Shown: piece after piece, positions 1-9,693 of the stretch
Layout: every line of letters starts with the position of its first letter
How positions within the stretch are numbered: position 1 is the stretch's first letter
Assembly (NCBI RefSeq): GCF_019801145.1
Contig: NZ_JAHVJQ010000006.1
Location: 62,001 to 126,000, forward strand
DNA from: Leisingera aquaemixtae
GTDB taxonomy: Bacteria; Pseudomonadota; Alphaproteobacteria; Rhodobacterales; Rhodobacteraceae
Length of the DNA: 64,000 nucleotides
Direction of reading: 5' to 3'
Translations under genes and position numbers: made by a program
Notes under the pieces: model-generated
The model's input: the letters and a program-made list of their open reading frames with translations, nothing else
Databases searched by the model: none
What the model was told of the DNA's origin: nothing

Positions 1-870
1 GCCGCCGAGGATCAGCGCCAGTGCGGCAAACAGCTGCGGCGGCAGGGTTTCCCCTAAAAGGGCCGCGCCGAAGATCACCGACCAGACCGGCACCTGGTAG
101 TTCACGGTGGACAGGAATGCCGGGCCTGCGCTGCGGGCCACCTGCACCAGAAGTACCTGGGCGAGGGCTGTCGGCAGCAGGCCGAGGTAGATAACGGCAC
201 CCAGCGGCAGGGCGGCGGGCAGGTCCGGCACGCCCTCGGCCCAGAGCGCTGCCGGGGTCATCATGGCGGCGCCGCAGAGGAGAGCGGCGGCAGAGAGCGA
301 CAGCATGTTCACCTGCGGGCAAAGCCGGGTGATGATCGAGCCGATGGCGTAGCACAGCGACGCGCCGAGGCAGGCGAGGCGGGCGAGGGATTCAAAATCC
401 GTTCCGACGGAGCGGAAAGCGTCGAGGCCGATCAGCACCACGACACCTGCAAAGCCGATCAGGAAGCTGATGGTGCGGCGCAGGGTCATATGCTCACCCG
501 GCACCAGCAGATGCGCCAGCGGCAGCACAAACAGCGGCACCACTGCCATGCAAACCCCGGCAAAGCCGCTGGCCACGTAAGTCTGCCCCCAGCTAAGCAG
601 GGTGAAGGGCAGCGCGTTGGTGAAGAACCCCATGCCGATGGCGCAGGCCCAGATGATGCGGCCCTCGCGGGAGCGCAAGGAGGGCAGGCCGATCCCCATC
701 GCATAGACTGCCCCCAGCAGGCAGACCGCGCCGATCGAGATCCTGAGCGCGGCAATGGTCATCGGCGGGTGTCCCCTGAGTGCCAGCGACACCGCCATGA
801 AGGAGGCGCCCCAGATCACGCCGAGGAACAGAAGCTTGGCCCAATTGGCAGCGCCGGGGGAAGTGGTCAT
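1..870 (-). CDS. EamA/DMT-family membrane exporter, C-terminus cut by window edge
   Basis: The reading frame starts at an ATG (complement of 868-870) and runs open to the left edge, so the last part is missing. The N-terminus has the EamA signature FLGVIWGASF (about residues 16-25) and at least eight hydrophobic segments arranged as two EamA repeats. Members of the drug/metabolite transporter superfamily export amino acids or other small metabolites across the inner membrane; the substrate cannot be read here. It lies downstream of ilvC on the same strand, separated by a terminator and a repeat element, so it is probably a separate transcription unit. Confidence 0.85.
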   Translation of the reverse strand, partial: MTTSPGAANWAKLLFLGVIWGASFMAVSLALRGHPPMTIAALRISIGAVCLLGAVYAMGIGLPSLRSREGRIIWACAIGMGFFTNALPFTLLSWGQTYVASGFAGVCMAVVPLFVLPLAHLLVPGEHMTLRRTISFLIGFAGVVVLIGLDAFRSVGTDFESLARLACLGASLCYAIGSIITRLCPQVNMLSLSAAALLCGAAMMTPAALWAEGVPDLPAALPLGAVIYLGLLPTALAQVLLVQVARSAGPAFLSTVNYQVPVWSVIFGAALLGETLPPQLFAALALILGG

Positions 871-921
871 TTCGCGTCCCTCATTCAAATTGCGGATCGT
901 TGCCGTTGCGCAAGCTGCTGA

Positions 922-996
922 GGGCAGCGGCCGACCCTGGGTGGGCGTGAAGCGCCCTCCCGTGGGGAGGGTCGGGCGCTGCCCGGCCTATCGGCC
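922..996 (+). repeat. Dispersed stem-loop repeat, copy 1
   Basis: This is nearly the reverse complement of copy 2 at 35833-35912 and shares its framework with copies at 59216 and 61782. It carries the outer arms GGGCAGCG and CGCTGCCC, an inner CCCTCCC/GGGAGGG hairpin and a terminal GGCC-TATC-GGCC hairpin. It lies downstream of the ilvC terminator and before the EamA gene. Confidence 0.85.
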
Positions 997-1030
997 GAGT
1001 GAAAGGGCATCTAACAAAACCGAATAATTG

Positions 1031-1057
1031 AAAAGGGCGCCCCAAATCGGAGCGCCC
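1031..1057 (-). terminator. Rho-independent terminator of ilvC
   Basis: On the minus strand a GC-rich stem (AGGGCGCTCC paired with GGGGCGCCCT) is followed by TTTTC, about 40 bases past the ilvC stop codon. Confidence 0.75.
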
Positions 1058-1094
1058 TGCAGAGGTAAGGTCAGCGGAGGGTTCCGCGGGCGCC

Positions 1095-2150
<1,056 letters not shown>

Positions 2151-2249
2151 TCATAGGCATGTGGGCAGGGAAGGCGATTGCTATTGCGCATGAATTTCGC
2201 AGTTTCTTTGCGGTAGTCATTCGTCATTTTGCCTGATAGTGATTAAATC

Positions 2250-2705
2250 ATGCTTGATGATCTCGACCGGCGCATTCTGCGCTATATGCAAAGCGACCCG
2301 GAGCAATCGATTCCGGATCTGGCCGAACGGCTGGGGCTTTCGGCTTCGCGCCTGTCGCGGCGGCTGGAGAAGCTGCGTGAAGGCGGCGTAATCCTCGGCC
2401 AGCGCGCGGTGATCGACTGGCGGGCCCTGGGGTATGAGGTCGAGGTCTCGCTGCGGGTTACGCTCGACAAGACCAATCCGCGCGCCTTTGACGAGTTTAT
2501 CGAGGCCGCCCGCGGTATTGCCGAGGTGATCGAGATCCAGACCTTTCTGGGGCAGGTGGATGTGCGGCTTTCGGTGATTGCGCGGGACATGCCGCACTAC
2601 CAGCAGATCTACCGCGCGGCCATTTTGAACCTGCCGCATATCACCGATATCGAAGCGCTGATGCATGTGGCGCGGATCAAGTCGGACGAGGTGCTGCCGG
2701 TATGA
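2250..2705 (+). CDS. Lrp/AsnC-family transcriptional regulator 1
   Basis: The 151-residue protein has the standard Lrp layout: an N-terminal winged helix-turn-helix (LDDLDRRILRYMQSDPEQS onward, about residues 2-60) and a C-terminal ligand-binding RAM domain (about 65-140). It is divergent from ilvC, so regulation of branched-chain amino-acid synthesis is a reasonable inference, not something the sequence proves. The stop codon overlaps the next start in ATGA, which indicates translational coupling to the hypothetical gene downstream. A second, clearly different Lrp paralogue follows in the same operon. Confidence 0.93.
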   Translation: MLDDLDRRILRYMQSDPEQSIPDLAERLGLSASRLSRRLEKLREGGVILGQRAVIDWRALGYEVEVSLRVTLDKTNPRAFDEFIEAARGIAEVIEIQTFLGQVDVRLSVIARDMPHYQQIYRAAILNLPHITDIEALMHVARIKSDEVLPV

Positions 2706-3277
2706 TTGGAGAAAGTTTCCGCGACGATTGGAAAATGATCTATCCGGACGTCCCTCCGCTCGGCCATATGCTTCGCGCCTTTCGCTTGGAAATGTGGACA
2801 AGGTTTCACGCGCTTCCTGAGTCCAAGCGCTATGCCGAGACGCAAGCCGAAGGCCAGACCATCCTGGATCGAGCAAATGCAATTGCCGGGTTTCTGTTTG
2901 AGCCGGGGCAGGAAGTTTGGTTGGCGAATTGCGACATACATTATGAGGATGAGCCAAGGCGCACCTCGAAAGCCCTACCGGGAATAGCCTCCCCATTGCG
3001 TTTTGAGTTCTCCAGCGATGAAAGCGTGTATTTCGAAGAGCAAACAAGAGTCGAAGTATTCGCTGCTAAAACAGTATGGAAGCCTGGCCGATTTGATGAG
3101 CTTCTGAGCGAAATTGCAGAAGACAGGGAAAGGGCGGTTTGGTTCGACCCCGTTTCCGGGCGCGTATTTGCGCCCTACGATGGCGGCTTTGACATTGTTT
3201 TAGAAGACAGCCGTTTGGTGCCTGAAGTCGAAGCAGAGTTTAGGCAATGGATGTCGGCATCGGACAGTAAGTTATGA
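2702..3277 (+). CDS. Hypothetical protein, possibly DUF3885-like, between two lrp genes
   Basis: This 191-residue soluble protein has no signal peptide or membrane segment. Two stretches, WTRFHALPESKRYAETQAE (about residues 31-49) and AVWFDPVSGRVFAPYDGG near the C-terminus, recall DUF3885 proteins, but that assignment is from memory and uncertain. It overlaps the upstream lrp by four bases and the downstream lrp by four bases (ATGA at both ends), so it is part of a tightly coupled operon. The gene is visibly richer in A and T than its neighbours, which hints at later acquisition. Function is unknown. Confidence 0.8.
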   Translation: MIGESFRDDWKMIYPDVPPLGHMLRAFRLEMWTRFHALPESKRYAETQAEGQTILDRANAIAGFLFEPGQEVWLANCDIHYEDEPRRTSKALPGIASPLRFEFSSDESVYFEEQTRVEVFAAKTVWKPGRFDELLSEIAEDRERAVWFDPVSGRVFAPYDGGFDIVLEDSRLVPEVEAEFRQWMSASDSKL

Positions 3278-3732
3278 GCGCGCTGGACGAACTGGACTTT
3301 GCCATCCTGGGGGCGCTGTCGGAGGATGCCACCCTGTCAGCGGGGGCGCTGGGGCGGCAGCTGGGCCTTAGCCAGCCTGCCACCTGGCGGCGGATCAAGA
3401 GGCTGCAGGAGACGGGCATCATTGCGGGTCGCAAGCTTGAACTCGACAAGGAGAAGCTGGGGTTTGGCGTCACTGTCTTTCTGGGGGTGAAGCTGGCCAC
3501 CAAGGGGCGGGTGTCCTTGGAGGATTTCGAGCGCGCGGTTTCCGCCATTCCCGAGGTGCAAACGGTGGAGCATGTGCTGGGCATGTATGACTACCGCCTG
3601 CGGGTGACGGCGCGGGACATTTCCGACTTTGAGCGCGTCTTGCGCCGCCGGGTGATGACCCTGCCGGGGGTGGGGAATGTTGAGGCCAATGTGCTCTTGA
3701 GCGAGGAGCGGCGGCCGGGGCCGCTGGGGTGA
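3274..3732 (+). CDS. Lrp/AsnC-family transcriptional regulator 2
   Basis: The 152-residue protein has an N-terminal winged helix-turn-helix (LDELDFAILGALSEDATLS, then GLSQPATWRRIKRLQETGII) and a C-terminal AsnC/RAM ligand domain with the typical VEHVLGMYDYRLRVTARD segment. It is only distantly similar to the first Lrp of the operon, so it is not a recent tandem duplicate. It begins inside the preceding stop codon and its own stop overlaps the next start. The effector and targets are unknown; two different Lrp subunits in one operon could form mixed oligomers. Confidence 0.92.
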   Translation: MSALDELDFAILGALSEDATLSAGALGRQLGLSQPATWRRIKRLQETGIIAGRKLELDKEKLGFGVTVFLGVKLATKGRVSLEDFERAVSAIPEVQTVEHVLGMYDYRLRVTARDISDFERVLRRRVMTLPGVGNVEANVLLSEERRPGPLG

Positions 3733-4508
3733 TGGGGAGACCGGACCTGCATGGCAAGAACGGAAAGCCGGTGAAGGCAAAGCTTCCGGAGGATCATGAG
3801 TTCGCGGAGCTGATTGCGGAGGCCTACAGGGTTTTTACAGCGCCCAAGCCTGCGGAGACAGGCGTCTGCAAAGGCTGCTGCATGGAACCGGCCATCGAGG
3901 CGGATTTCCTTGTGCCGGATATTGAGGGTCTGCCACTTCACTACCTGCATGACTGGTATTTTGCAGCTGTTTCCGATGCCTTCGATCAGAACATCTGGCG
4001 GTATCTCCTGCCGCGCGTTTTGGAGGTGCTCGCTAGCGGAGAGGAGCTGGCCTATGTCGGGCTTGAGGTCAGCCTGAGCCGTTTTCCAACCGGAGATGCC
4101 GCGCGCTGGAAGGCAGAGGAGTGGGCGGTGCTCGACCGGTTTCAACGGATGTATCTGGACCGGGTTGTCCGGCAGGGCGAGGACTGCCTGGATGATGTGC
4201 TGTGCATGTTTGGGATCGCCGGATGGCAGCTAGAGGATTTGTTTGAGCAGGTGCTGGACGTTCCGGCAGATACGCTTGCGGAGATGCTGTGGCGGGACTG
4301 GTGCATCGGGCGCGGGTCGATCTGGATCACCGCTTTCTGGGACAACGGCGGCAATTCTGAAGTCTTTGCCTTTTACACTTCGCCGGAGCTTTACAAGCGC
4401 ATGGCGGATCTGGCCTTGGATGGCCAAACCCCGCCAGAGATCGCTGAAAAGGCGCTGGCGGTGGCCGGGGTGATCGAGCAGGCGGTCGCCTGGGACGCTG
4501 GGAACTGA
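3732..4508 (+). CDS. Hypothetical protein with a Cys cluster
   Basis: I do not recognise this family. The ATG at 3732 overlaps the upstream TGA by one base (TGATG) and is preferred to the GTG one codon earlier. The product has about 258 residues, no signal peptide and no membrane segment. Near residue 50 it has CKGCCMEP, a compact cysteine group that could bind metal, and tryptophan- and acid-rich helices follow. It is the last gene of the lrp-hyp-lrp-hyp operon; its link to the regulators rests only on coupling. Confidence 0.75.
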   Translation: MGRPDLHGKNGKPVKAKLPEDHEFAELIAEAYRVFTAPKPAETGVCKGCCMEPAIEADFLVPDIEGLPLHYLHDWYFAAVSDAFDQNIWRYLLPRVLEVLASGEELAYVGLEVSLSRFPTGDAARWKAEEWAVLDRFQRMYLDRVVRQGEDCLDDVLCMFGIAGWQLEDLFEQVLDVPADTLAEMLWRDWCIGRGSIWITAFWDNGGNSEVFAFYTSPELYKRMADLALDGQTPPEIAEKALAVAGVIEQAVAWDAGN

Positions 4509-4733
4509 TGCCTGGGCGGCCGGTGGTAGGGTCGCAGCAGGGTGTTTGTTGCCGATCCGAAACCCGCTTGGCGCAAATCCGGGTGTTTTCTGTCGTGCTT
4601 GGGCTGTCTTTTCCCCTCCGTTCCGCCAGTATCACCCTTCGGAGAACGGCGGCGGCACTGTATGCCAAGGTAGGCTTTGCCAAAGCCTGCGGCACCGGCT
4701 AGCCGTTTTATGAGGAATACAAGGGAGGCCCAG

Positions 4734-5858
4734 ATGGCACTGCTCGACACCGTGGACCCGCAGGGTCTGGATGAATTCTCGGTGGTTTTCACCGACCGCT
4801 CGCTCAATCACATGTCCAAGGCCTTTCAGCAGGTGATGCTGGACATCAACGCGATGCTGAAAGAGGTCTATAACGCCGAAGCGGTGGCGCTGGTGCCCGG
4901 CGGCGGGACCTATGCGATGGAGGCGGTGGCGCGCCAGTATGCCCGCGGGGCAAATGCGCTGGTGGTGCGCAACGGCTGGTTCTCCTACCGCTGGAGCCAG
5001 ATCTTTGAGGCGGGCGGCTTCACCGCGTCCTCCAACGTGATGAAGGCGCGCCGCACCGGCAATGAATCGGCGTCGCCGTTTGAGCCCGCGCCGATTGCGG
5101 ATGTGGTGGCTGCGATCAAGGAGCAGAAGCCGGACATCGTCTTTGCCCCGCATGTGGAAACCGCTGCCGGTGTGATCTTGCCGGATGATTATGTGACCGC
5201 CATGGCCGCAGCCGCGCATGAGGTCGGCGCGCTGATGGTTCTGGACTGCATCGCTTCCGGCTGCGCCTGGGTTGATATGAAGGCGACCGGCGTCGACGTG
5301 CTGATTTCCGCCCCGCAAAAGGGCTGGAGCGCCTCGCCCTCGGCTGGTCTGGTGATGTTCTCAGAGCGTGCGCTGGCGCGGCTGGAAGAGACAACTTCGG
5401 ACAGCTTTGCCATCAACCTGAAGCAGTGGCGCACCATCATGAAGGCCTATGAGGACGGCGGTCATGCCTATCACGCCACCATGCCCACCGATGCGCTGAA
5501 GGCTTTCCGCGACACCATGCTGGAGACCAAGGAATATGGGTTCGAGAAACTGCGCGATGCGCAATGGGCGTTGGGCAACGGCGTGCGGGCAATGCTGAAG
5601 GAAAAGGGCATCACTTCGGTTGCTGCTGACGGTTTCGGCGCGCCGGGCGTGGTGGTGAGCTATACCAGCGATCCGGACGTGCAGAACGGCAAGAAGTTCC
5701 TGGCGCTGGGCACGCAGATCGCGGCCGGCGTGCCGCTGCAGTGCGACGAGCCTGCGGATTTCCGCACCTTCCGCCTGGGCCTGTTCGGCCTCGATAAGCT
5801 TTATGACGTGGACGCCACCATCGCGCGGCTGAAAACCGTCGCGGACCAGGTGCTTTAA
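4734..5858 (+). CDS. Class V aminotransferase (alanine/serine-glyoxylate type)
   Basis: This is a PLP-dependent fold-type I enzyme of about 374 residues. In SAPQKGWSASPSAG the lysine (about residue 196) is the expected Schiff-base residue, and the aspartate of MVLDCIASG (about 171) should hold the pyridine nitrogen. The family transfers amino groups from alanine, serine or similar donors to glyoxylate or pyruvate; the exact substrate is not resolved. I chose the ATG at 4734 because GGGAGG lies seven bases upstream, although an in-frame ATG 57 bases earlier exists. The stop overlaps the convergent M50 gene by a few bases. Confidence 0.9.
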   Translation: MALLDTVDPQGLDEFSVVFTDRSLNHMSKAFQQVMLDINAMLKEVYNAEAVALVPGGGTYAMEAVARQYARGANALVVRNGWFSYRWSQIFEAGGFTASSNVMKARRTGNESASPFEPAPIADVVAAIKEQKPDIVFAPHVETAAGVILPDDYVTAMAAAAHEVGALMVLDCIASGCAWVDMKATGVDVLISAPQKGWSASPSAGLVMFSERALARLEETTSDSFAINLKQWRTIMKAYEDGGHAYHATMPTDALKAFRDTMLETKEYGFEKLRDAQWALGNGVRAMLKEKGITSVAADGFGAPGVVVSYTSDPDVQNGKKFLALGTQIAAGVPLQCDEPADFRTFRLGLFGLDKLYDVDATIARLKTVADQVL

Positions 5859-6559
5859 CGCAAAATCCGGATTGGGCTGCGCAAGGGGATATTGCTTGTG
5901 CGGCCCAGCCCGTGGCGCAGGGTGAGCCAGATCACCCCGAGGCTGATTGCCAGCCATATCCCGCCCCACAGCATGGTCGCGCCGCCGAATTCCTCGGCCA
6001 TCATCCGCGCATCGGAGCGCAGGTAAGAACGCGCAATGGTGTCGTCCCAGATGTCTATGGGCGCATAGATTATGCTGCTGACCCCAATCATCCGCAGGAT
6101 CATGTCGTTGATATTGAGGCTGAGGTAGCGGGACGCGGCGAGCATCAACGCGCCGGTGGCAAGGGTGAAGCCAAGCGCGAAGAGGTCGCGGACATAGAAG
6201 GCGGCAACGGCCAGGGTGAGAACGCCAAAGACGGCAAGAACCCTGCGGTCCCAGTCGGTGCGCAGGGCAATCACGAACAGGGCGGACCCGATCAGCAGCG
6301 AGCCGGTGTAGCCTGCCGTGAGCGTCAGGAACCGGCTGCCGCCGCGCGAGACCACCATGCCGCCCTCATAGGGGTCGACGGTGAGGCTGACCACATCGCC
6401 GCCGGTCAGCAAGGTCATGGCAGCATGGGATAACTCATGCAGGAACACGGTCAGGATCCGCAAGGGCAGCAGCGCCGGGGTCTGCCAGAGGGCGGCAATC
6501 AGCAGGGTCAGGCAGAGGAGCTGCCAGTGGCCTTTGAGGAAGCGTCCGGCAGCCCGCAT
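5855..6559 (-). CDS. M50-type membrane metalloprotease family protein
   Basis: The 234-residue polytopic membrane protein has about six hydrophobic segments. Near the N-terminus, FLHELSHAAMTLLTGG (residues 40-55) holds HELSH, the zinc-binding HExxH motif of site-2-protease-like M50 enzymes. The family cleaves peptide bonds within or next to the membrane; some M50B relatives are uncharacterised and may not be active proteases. It lies 15 bases downstream of the UbiH-family gene on the same strand and overlaps the convergent aminotransferase at its 3' end. Confidence 0.8.
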   Translation of the reverse strand: MRAAGRFLKGHWQLLCLTLLIAALWQTPALLPLRILTVFLHELSHAAMTLLTGGDVVSLTVDPYEGGMVVSRGGSRFLTLTAGYTGSLLIGSALFVIALRTDWDRRVLAVFGVLTLAVAAFYVRDLFALGFTLATGALMLAASRYLSLNINDMILRMIGVSSIIYAPIDIWDDTIARSYLRSDARMMAEEFGGATMLWGGIWLAISLGVIWLTLRHGLGRTSNIPLRSPIRILR

Positions 6560-6574
6560 GTTATTTCACGCCCA

Positions 6575-7771
6575 TCATTTGACACCCAATCCCATCTGCA
6601 TCAGCGTCTTGCGCACCGGCGCCAGGGAATACAGCGCATTGAGGCCGAAGGCGCGCAGGTCGCGCAGCGGGCGCGGCGCCAGCATGGAAGTGCGATTGAG
6701 CAGGTCGATTCCCTTCACACGCAGCAAAATCTCATTATGGCGGGCCTTGTGATAGGCGGTCAGCATCTGGGCATCACCCAGGCCTTCGGGGCGGGCTTCG
6801 GCCAGTTCCAGCAGGCTGCGCAGATCGCCCAAGGACATGTTAAGGCCTTGCGCGCCGATCGGCGGCACCACATGGGCGGCTTCGGCCATCAGCGCCAGCC
6901 GCTCGCCGTTCAGCCGCTCCGCCGACTGGCTGATGATCGGCCAGATGGTGCGGCGCGAGGCCAGTTTCAGATCGCCGAACAATCCGCAGCTGCGCTCGGT
7001 CATCGCGGCCTCAAAGGCTTCGGGCGCCAGGTTCTGCAGTTCCTGTGCCCTGGGGCCGCGCTCCATCCAGACAATCGCGGAGGACGGCTGGCCCTGGTAG
7101 TCGGGCAGCGGCACCAGCGTGAACGGCCCGCCGGAGCGGTGGATCTCGGTGGAGACGTTGTCATGCGGCACCGGGTGTGTAACGGCAAAGGCCAGCGCCT
7201 TTTGCCCGTAGCGGGTGGTTTTCACCGGAATATTCGCGGCCTCCCGCATCGGCGAATTGCGGCCGTCGCAGGCGACCACTAGTTTTGCGGTGACCTGGCT
7301 GCCGTCGCTGAGGCTGACGCGCGCCTCATCCGTGCGGGTGAACAGGCCTGTGGTGCCGGTGCCAAAGCGCAGGTCGACGTTCGGCAGTTTCGCCAGCCGG
7401 GCAATCATCTCGCGCCGCAACAGCCAGTTGGGCAGGTTCCAGCCAAACGGCTGGTTGGAGATGTCTGCGGCGTTGAAGTCCTTCACCACCCGCGGTTCGG
7501 GCCGGGCGCCGCCCGCATCGACAATGCGCATGATCTGCAAGGGGGCGGCGTGGTCCGCCAGCCGCGCCCATATCCCGCAGCGCTCCAGCAGGGCTTGTGC
7601 GGGTTGCAGAAAGGCGGTGGTGCGCAGGTCGGAGCCTTCGGCGTCGCGTTCGGTGACCGGCGGGGCGGGGTCGGCGCAGATCACGCGGAAGCCGCTGGAC
7701 GCAAACGCGGCGGCTGCGGTCAGTCCCGCAATGCCGCCGCCGGAAATCAGGATGTCGCAGGTCTCGGCCAT
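6575..7771 (-). CDS. UbiH/UbiF/COQ6-family FAD monooxygenase
   Basis: This 398-residue flavoprotein belongs to the hydroxylases that add hydroxyl groups to the ubiquinone ring. The N-terminal dinucleotide-binding motif is ILISGGGIAGLTAAAAFA (about residues 8-25). The family motifs VVACDGRNS (about 170) and ALMAEAAHVVPPIGAQGLNM (about 290-310, the second FAD contact) are both intact. Which ring position it hydroxylates cannot be told from sequence alone. It is the first gene of a two-gene unit with the M50 protein. Confidence 0.92.
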   Translation of the reverse strand: MAETCDILISGGGIAGLTAAAAFASSGFRVICADPAPPVTERDAEGSDLRTTAFLQPAQALLERCGIWARLADHAAPLQIMRIVDAGGARPEPRVVKDFNAADISNQPFGWNLPNWLLRREMIARLAKLPNVDLRFGTGTTGLFTRTDEARVSLSDGSQVTAKLVVACDGRNSPMREAANIPVKTTRYGQKALAFAVTHPVPHDNVSTEIHRSGGPFTLVPLPDYQGQPSSAIVWMERGPRAQELQNLAPEAFEAAMTERSCGLFGDLKLASRRTIWPIISQSAERLNGERLALMAEAAHVVPPIGAQGLNMSLGDLRSLLELAEARPEGLGDAQMLTAYHKARHNEILLRVKGIDLLNRTSMLAPRPLRDLRAFGLNALYSLAPVRKTLMQMGLGVK

Positions 7772-7849
7772 GGTCTCAGCCCTCCGTTGTTGCCCTGAAA
7801 TAGGCCCGGACGGAGGGGGAAGACAAGCGGCAACCTGCTGCGCGGGGAA

Positions 7850-8098
7850 TTAGCCGCGGGTGATGGAGAGCAGAACCAGAAACATCACCGGCACCATGCA
7901 CAGCGCCGGGATATAGAGGCCCGGAATGCCGAACAGCATGATCGAGCAGCCCCACAGGCTGACGAAGGTTGCGAGAGCGTAATAAATGTTTTCCTCGGGG
8001 CCATAGACGACCTCCTTGATCAACCGCCCCAGGATCGGCAGGGCAAACAGGATTCGCTGCCACAGGGTCAGGCGGGCGGGAAGGGCATATGCGCTCAT
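7850..8098 (-). CDS. Small conserved membrane protein
   Basis: This 82-residue protein has two hydrophobic segments: a weaker one at about residues 14-26 and a strong one at about 42-80, which may cross twice. Between them is a charged stretch, GRLIKEVVYGPEENIYYAL. The reading frame has roseobacter-like codon use and a credible start (complement of 8096-8098). No function is known to me. It is flanked by the UbiH-family gene downstream and the nucleotidase upstream on the same strand. Confidence 0.65.
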   Translation of the reverse strand: MSAYALPARLTLWQRILFALPILGRLIKEVVYGPEENIYYALATFVSLWGCSIMLFGIPGLYIPALCMVPVMFLVLLSITRG

Positions 8099-8221
8099 CG
8101 GTCGGGCTCCTTAAGGTCGTTTCGCGGCGCATATAAGGAGGAAAAGATGCGGCAAACAGGTATATTTTGCCGCAGTTGCAAAGAATTGCCGGAATGCCGT
8201 TGTACACAGTCTGTTATGCGG

Positions 8222-8246
8222 CAAAGGGCGCTCGATTGCGCCTTTC
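8222..8246 (-). terminator. Terminator of the HAD nucleotidase gene
   Basis: An inverted repeat (AAAGGGCGC and GCGCCTTTC arms around a short loop) lies 15 bases past the stop codon at 8261 and, read on the minus strand, ends in CCCTTTGCC. The T-run is short, so strength is uncertain. Confidence 0.45.
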
Positions 8247-8260
8247 GCAGCGGGAGGAAA

Positions 8261-8905
8261 TTAGTTCAAAGCGGCCAGAAAACCCGCCAGATCATCGGAA
8301 TGATGATGGATATGCGCGGCGCTGACCGGCTCCGGCGCCACATGCACAGTGCGCATGCCCATCTCATGCGGGGCCGCCAGGTTTCGCGCGTCATCCTCGA
8401 ACATCGCAGCCTGCTGCGGCACCACACCCGCGCGGGCAAACACGCGGTCAAAGGCGCGGCGTTCCGGCTTGGGGTGGTAGTCGGCGTGTTCGACGCCGTA
8501 GACCGCGTCAAACAGCCCCGACAGCCCGCGCGCGGCCAGAACCCGTTCTGCATAGGGGGCGGAGCCGTTGGTGTAGACGATCTTCTTTCCCGGCAGGTTG
8601 CGGATCGCAGCTGCCAGCGGCGCGTCCTCCTCCAGATGGTCCATCGAGATGTCGTGCACCGCCACCAGATAGGGTTCCGGGTCCAGGTCATGCTCGCGCA
8701 TCAGACCGGCCAGGGTGGTGCCATGCTCGCGCCAGTAATGGCTGCGCAGGCGGTCGGCCTCTGCCTTGTCCACCTTGAGCGCGTCCATAACATAGGCTGT
8801 CATCTTGACCTCGATCTGGTCGAACAGCCGCGCGGACGGATGATAGAGGGTGTTGTCCAGATCGAACACCCATTGGCAGACGTGGGAAAAGGCTTGTTTG
8901 GGCAT
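8261..8905 (-). CDS. HAD-superfamily pyrimidine 5'-nucleotidase-like phosphatase
   Basis: The 214-residue protein starts at the ATG complementary to 8903-8905, because the HAD motif I (VFDLDNTLY, nucleophile Asp15) must lie near the N-terminus; an upstream in-frame ATG adds 23 unrelated residues. Motif II is KKIVYTNGS, and motif III/IV includes KPERRAF and MFEDDARNL. This arrangement is that of the SDT1/pyrimidine 5'-nucleotidase group, which dephosphorylates UMP- or CMP-like nucleotides. Substrate is inferred from family only. Confidence 0.88.
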   Translation of the reverse strand: MPKQAFSHVCQWVFDLDNTLYHPSARLFDQIEVKMTAYVMDALKVDKAEADRLRSHYWREHGTTLAGLMREHDLDPEPYLVAVHDISMDHLEEDAPLAAAIRNLPGKKIVYTNGSAPYAERVLAARGLSGLFDAVYGVEHADYHPKPERRAFDRVFARAGVVPQQAAMFEDDARNLAAPHEMGMRTVHVAPEPVSAAHIHHHSDDLAGFLAALN

Positions 8906-9048
8906 GACGCCCAAGTAGGCGCCCTTTGCCGCTTTTGCAATGAAAAGCGCATTTTGCCTGCGGGTTTTCAGCACATTAGCGCCATCAGGGTTGATTGCTG
9001 AGGGATGCGCTGTAGAGATTGTCGGATCGGAACAGACGAGGGGCGACC

Positions 9049-9693
9049 ATGAGCCAGAGCCGCAGCAACCAGAAAGATGCCTATGCGCTGATCCTCGAGG
9101 CGATCGACTCCGGGATCTACAAGCCGGGCGACCGGCTGGTGGAAAGCGATCTGGCGGAACGCTTTGGCGTCTCGCGCACCCCGATCCGCGAAGCGCTGCA
9201 GCGGCTGGAAACGCAGTCCCTGCTGGAACGCGACGGGCGGTCGCTGATCGTGGCCTCGCTGGATCACAACCAGATGGCGGAGCTGTACGTGGTGCGGCGC
9301 GAACTGGAGGGGCTGGCGGCGCAGCTAGCGGCGCGCCACGCCACCGAAGAAGAGATCAAGGTGCTGAAGGAGATGGTGGAGTCCGACGACAAACTGGTCG
9401 GTGATCCGGCAGCATTGTCCAAGGCTAACCGCCGGTTCCATGAGCAGATCCATCTGGCCTCGCACAACCGCTATCTGGTGCAGCAGCTTGACCTGGTGCA
9501 CCGCACCATGGCGCTGATGGCGACCACCTCGCTGGCGGCGGAGGGCCGCAGCGAGATTGCACAGTCGGAGCACAAGGGCATTGTTGATGCCATCAGCCGC
9601 CGCGACGAGGCGGCGGCGGGCGCAGCGCTGAAGGAGCACATCTCGATTGCCTTCATGACCCGGCTGAAGCAGGACGCCAGCGGGCGGGGATAA
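9049..9693 (+). CDS. GntR/FadR-family transcriptional regulator
   Basis: The protein has about 214 residues when started at the ATG at 9049; a TTG 30 bases upstream is less likely. The winged helix-turn-helix (RLVESDLAERFGVSRTPIRE) lies at about residues 28-47, followed by an all-helical FCD ligand domain with the typical RRELEGLAAQLAA and HEQIHLASHN metal-site helices. Such regulators usually sense a small carboxylate. The effector and target are unknown, since the neighbours on both sides face other ways. The 3' end overlaps the convergent glycosyltransferase by 41 bases. Confidence 0.92.
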   Translation: MSQSRSNQKDAYALILEAIDSGIYKPGDRLVESDLAERFGVSRTPIREALQRLETQSLLERDGRSLIVASLDHNQMAELYVVRRELEGLAAQLAARHATEEEIKVLKEMVESDDKLVGDPAALSKANRRFHEQIHLASHNRYLVQQLDLVHRTMALMATTSLAAEGRSEIAQSEHKGIVDAISRRDEAAAGAALKEHISIAFMTRLKQDASGRG

